Origin: Pseudomonadota bacterium
GTDB lineage: Bacteria; Pseudomonadota; Alphaproteobacteria; Rhizobiales; Rhizobiaceae
Assembly (NCBI GenBank): GCA_023404095.1
Contig: JAEYDD010000012.1
Span: forward strand, 1-7,459
Length of the DNA stretch: 7,459 nt
Direction: 5' to 3'
Of the stretch, positions 5,711 to 7,459 are shown one piece after another; positions within the stretch are counted from its first letter, which is position 1; every line of letters begins with the position of its first letter. The notes beneath the pieces are model-generated. The model had not been told where the DNA came from and did not search any database. It saw nothing but the letters and a program-made list of their open reading frames with translations. The translations under genes and the position numbers were made by a program.

Positions 5711-7048
5711 TCAGTCTCCATCGTTCCAGGGTTCTGCCCAGTCGTCTCCCTCGAGCGCGTGACGCATCGGCCGCCCCTCGACAAGAGCGATCAATTGCTG
5801 TGCGATGCCCGTCCAGGTGAACAGGCTGCGCGCCTTGTGCGCACCCATGCGCGAAAGCCGGTTGTAGAGTCGCGGATGCTTGAGCGGCTTCATCATCGTG
5901 ATGCCGAGATCGTACTTGTCGAACGGGTCGGCAAAGAGCGCGTGCCGGCCGTAGCTGACCGAGCGGAACAGCCCGCCATGGATCGTGATGATCGTGGGCG
6001 TTCCGCTGGCCATCGCCTCGATCGCGGTCATACCGAAGGGCTCGTAGCGGCTGGACAGGACGAACAGATCGGCGGCGCGGTAGTAGTCGGGCAGGTCCTC
6101 GTCGGAAACGAACCCGGCAAAATCGACCTTGTCCTTGAGCCCCCGATCGTCGACCAACTGCTTGAGCTGGTGGAGAATGGCGGTTTCCTGATCGTCCAGA
6201 TGTTCCCCGCCCAGGGCCAGATGCAGACGCGCTTCCGGCTCACGTTCGGCCAGCACGGAGAAGCCCTCGATGAGCAGGTCGTAACCCTTGTTGGTCGCAA
6301 GCCGGCCAAGCGCCAGTACGGTCTTGCCATGGAAGCCGAATTTCTGGCGTGCCATCTCCCGCGTCGCGCCGGAGACGGGGAAGAACCGGTTGTCGTCGTA
6401 ACCCGGCGGGATCATGTGCACCCGGTCGGGCTTGAGCCCGTAGTCGGTTGTCAGCATGTCGAGCTGGATCGGCGTCGTGGCGATGACGAGGTTGCAGCTG
6501 CGATAGACGATCAGCTCGTGCTTGATGCGTTCGGAGAAGTTGAACTCGGCCTCGAAGCTGTCGGCCTTGTCGGGATAGTCGGTCTCCATCTGCCGCTTCT
6601 TCCACATGCCGAGCGAATGGGGCGTATGGATATGCGGCACCGCCAACGCTTCCGAGAGCCGCTGGCCGGCGACGCCCGCGTCCCAGTAGTGGCTGTTGAT
6701 GAAAAAGTAATCGAGACCATTCGACTTGATGAAGCGGATCGCCGCCTCGCACCACGCCATCAGGTGGTTGTGCAGATATTCCTTGGGGATGAAATCGCGG
6801 CCGCCGCAGGGAATTCGGACCACGCGAACCCGATCGTCGACTTCGTCGAATTGCGGCTGATCCTCGAACTGTCGCGTGTATATGTCCACGAAAAAGCCGA
6901 GCCGACCAAGTTTCTTGGCGAGTTCAATAACATAGACGACTTGTCCGCCGGTGTCAGCCGCACCAAGTGGCGGGATTGCTGCAACATAGCCGTGTGTGGA
7001 GATGAGGGCTATTCGCGGAAGAGATTCTGTTTCTGTTTTTTCAATCAT
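5711..7048 (-). CDS. mfpsA: Mannosylfructose-phosphate synthase (GT4 glycosyltransferase, sucrose-phosphate-synthase-like)
   Basis: Predicted cytoplasmic GT4 enzyme joining mannose from GDP-mannose to fructose 6-phosphate, giving mannosylfructose 6-phosphate (EC 2.4.1.246). The product disaccharide is an osmoprotectant known from Agrobacterium. The 445-aa protein opens with RIALISTHGYVAA and the acceptor-side glycine loop GAADTGGQVVYVIELA (about 29-44), typical of sucrose-synthase-like GT4 enzymes. HTPHSLGMWKKRQMETDYP and MIPPGYDDNRFFPV follow. The nucleotide-sugar domain carries R249 and K254 in ALGRLATNKGYD and the EX7E pair E336/E344 in SRYEPFGMTAIEAMASGTP. The sequence closely resembles, from memory, A. 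tumefaciens MfpsA, including the ending AEPWNDGD, rather than cyanobacterial or plant sucrose-phosphate synthase. The donor (GDP-mannose or UDP-glucose) cannot be read directly from the motifs. The ATG at 7048 is the only plausible start: an in-frame TAG lies at 7060-7058. No clear Shine-Dalgarno sequence precedes it. mfppB follows after one nucleotide. Confidence 0.9.
   Translation of the reverse strand: MIEKTETESLPRIALISTHGYVAAIPPLGAADTGGQVVYVIELAKKLGRLGFFVDIYTRQFEDQPQFDEVDDRVRVVRIPCGGRDFIPKEYLHNHLMAWCEAAIRFIKSNGLDYFFINSHYWDAGVAGQRLSEALAVPHIHTPHSLGMWKKRQMETDYPDKADSFEAEFNFSERIKHELIVYRSCNLVIATTPIQLDMLTTDYGLKPDRVHMIPPGYDDNRFFPVSGATREMARQKFGFHGKTVLALGRLATNKGYDLLIEGFSVLAEREPEARLHLALGGEHLDDQETAILHQLKQLVDDRGLKDKVDFAGFVSDEDLPDYYRAADLFVLSSRYEPFGMTAIEAMASGTPTIITIHGGLFRSVSYGRHALFADPFDKYDLGITMMKPLKHPRLYNRLSRMGAHKARSLFTWTGIAQQLIALVEGRPMRHALEGDDWAEPWNDGD
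5716..5719 (-). promoter_or_regulatory. Ribosome binding site of mfppB inside the mfpsA end
   Basis: GGAG on the minus strand lies 6 nt before the mfppB ATG at 5709 and overlaps the last sense codons of mfpsA (GAT GGA GAC TGA). It selects the ATG at 5709 over the one at 5721. Confidence 0.7.
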
Positions 7049-7059
7049 GTCGCTGATCT

Positions 7060-7087
7060 AGGATAGGGTAGGGGAGCTCACCTTCAA
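7060..7087 (-). promoter_or_regulatory. Candidate promoter of mfpsA-mfppB
   Basis: On the minus strand, TTGAAG (7087-7082) and TATCCT (7065-7060) are separated by 16 nt and resemble -35 and -10 boxes of a housekeeping sigma factor. Transcription would begin near 7053-7054, only about 5 nt before the mfpsA ATG, giving an almost leaderless message. This fits the lack of a ribosome binding site. The -10 match is imperfect, so the call is tentative. Confidence 0.45.
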
Positions 7088-7141
7088 CCCCTTGCCTCGT
7101 ATTTTGTTCCATCGATCATGTCCCCAATACTCGGCTCTGAC

Positions 7142-7160
7142 TTGCGGATGTACCCCGCAA
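7142..7160. repeat. Inverted repeat TTGCGG-N7-CCGCAA upstream of mfpsA
   Basis: A perfect 6-bp dyad: TTGCGG (7142-7147) and CCGCAA (7155-7160). It lies between the icd terminator and the candidate mfpsA promoter, about 55 nt upstream of the -35 box. It could be a regulator-binding operator or a second hairpin behind the icd terminator. The sequence does not decide between them. Confidence 0.45.
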
Positions 7161-7162
7161 AC

Positions 7163-7188
7163 GAAAAGACCCGGCGCTAGGCCGGGTC
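7163..7188 (-). terminator. Intrinsic terminator of icd
   Basis: Reading the minus strand, GACCCGGC (7188-7181) and GCCGGGTC (7175-7168) form a perfect 8-bp stem around a 5-nt loop, followed by TTTT (7167-7164). It lies 32 nt past the icd stop codon and separates icd from mfpsA, which has the same orientation. Confidence 0.88.
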
Positions 7189-7220
7189 CGTCCGATTGTA
7201 TCTTGTGCCGGTGTCGCCGA

Positions 7221-7459
7221 TCAGGCGGCCATGGCCTTCTTCAGGTTCTCGTCGATCTTGTCGAGGAAGCCGGTGGTGGAGAGCCATGGCTGGTCGGGGC
7301 CGATCAGAAGCGCCAGGTCCTTCGTCATGAAACCGGCCTCGACGGTGTCGACGCAGACCTTTTCCAGCGTGTTGGCGAACTTGGCGAGCTCGGCGTTGTC
7401 GTCGAGCTTGGCGCGGTGGGCGAGGCCACGGGTCCAGGCGAAGATCGAGGCGATCGAGT
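7221..7459 (-). CDS. icd: NADP-dependent isocitrate dehydrogenase, C-terminal part (5' end outside window)
   Basis: Isocitrate dehydrogenase converts isocitrate to 2-oxoglutarate and CO2 in the TCA cycle, making NADPH. Only the last 78 codons are in the window, ending in TGA at 7223-7221. The visible protein reads SIASIFAWTRGLAHRAKLDD, then a helix ending in FMTKDLALLIG, then QPWLSTTGFLDKIDENLKKA, and ends in MAA. The SIASIFAWTRGLAHRAKLD and EAGFMTKDLA blocks match the homodimeric, eukaryote-like NADP enzyme found in rhizobia, also seen in human IDH1, rather than the E. coli type. The partial codon at the right edge ends in AC, consistent with Asn before SIASIF. The catalytic residues lie in the missing part and cannot be checked. 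A strong terminator follows the stop. Confidence 0.95.
   Translation of the reverse strand, partial: SIASIFAWTRGLAHRAKLDDNAELAKFANTLEKVCVDTVEAGFMTKDLALLIGPDQPWLSTTGFLDKIDENLKKAMAA

Noticed and set aside
5672..7066. Plus-strand open frame of 464 codons antisense to the whole of mfpsA
   Set aside because: It mirrors the codon structure of a well-conserved glycosyltransferase in GC-rich DNA, has no recognisable domain, and starts inside mfppB. Long antisense frames of this kind are expected by chance at this GC content.

Overview
This window is ordinary core chromosome from an alphaproteobacterium, most likely a member of the Rhizobiaceae (Rhizobium/Agrobacterium/Ensifer group). It is GC-rich throughout. 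The RecA, AlaS and NADP-isocitrate dehydrogenase sequences are of alphaproteobacterial type. The two-gene sugar module in the right half closely resembles the mannosylfructose genes described from Agrobacterium tumefaciens. Family assignments rest on reading motifs and on recalled family sequences; no database search was run.

Left to right: the 3' part of recA (+, cut by the left edge) ends at 486 and is followed by a strong intrinsic terminator. A gap of about 290 nt that appears non-coding leads to a complete alaS (+, 844-3510), which has its own hairpin terminator. Next is a membrane-anchored GGDEF protein (+), best started at a TTG at 3627 rather than at the ATG at 3537. It faces two minus-strand genes across a short convergent gap. 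Read on the minus strand, the right half is: the 3' end of icd (7459-7221), its terminator, a promoter region, then mfpsA (7048-5711) and mfppB (5709-4942), which are one nucleotide apart.

The genes fall into separate functional blocks: DNA recombination/SOS (recA), translation (alaS), cyclic-di-GMP signalling (GGDEF protein), synthesis of the non-reducing disaccharide solute mannosylfructose (mfpsA then mfppB: glycosyl transfer, then dephosphorylation), and the TCA cycle (icd). Only mfpsA-mfppB look like an operon. The other junctions carry terminators or change strand.

I found no mobile element, CRISPR array, tRNA or rRNA gene, and no clearly new biological system. The points most worth a second look are the mannosylfructose module and its possibly near-leaderless start, a dyad upstream of it, the altered I-site of the GGDEF protein, and small inverted repeats in front of alaS.
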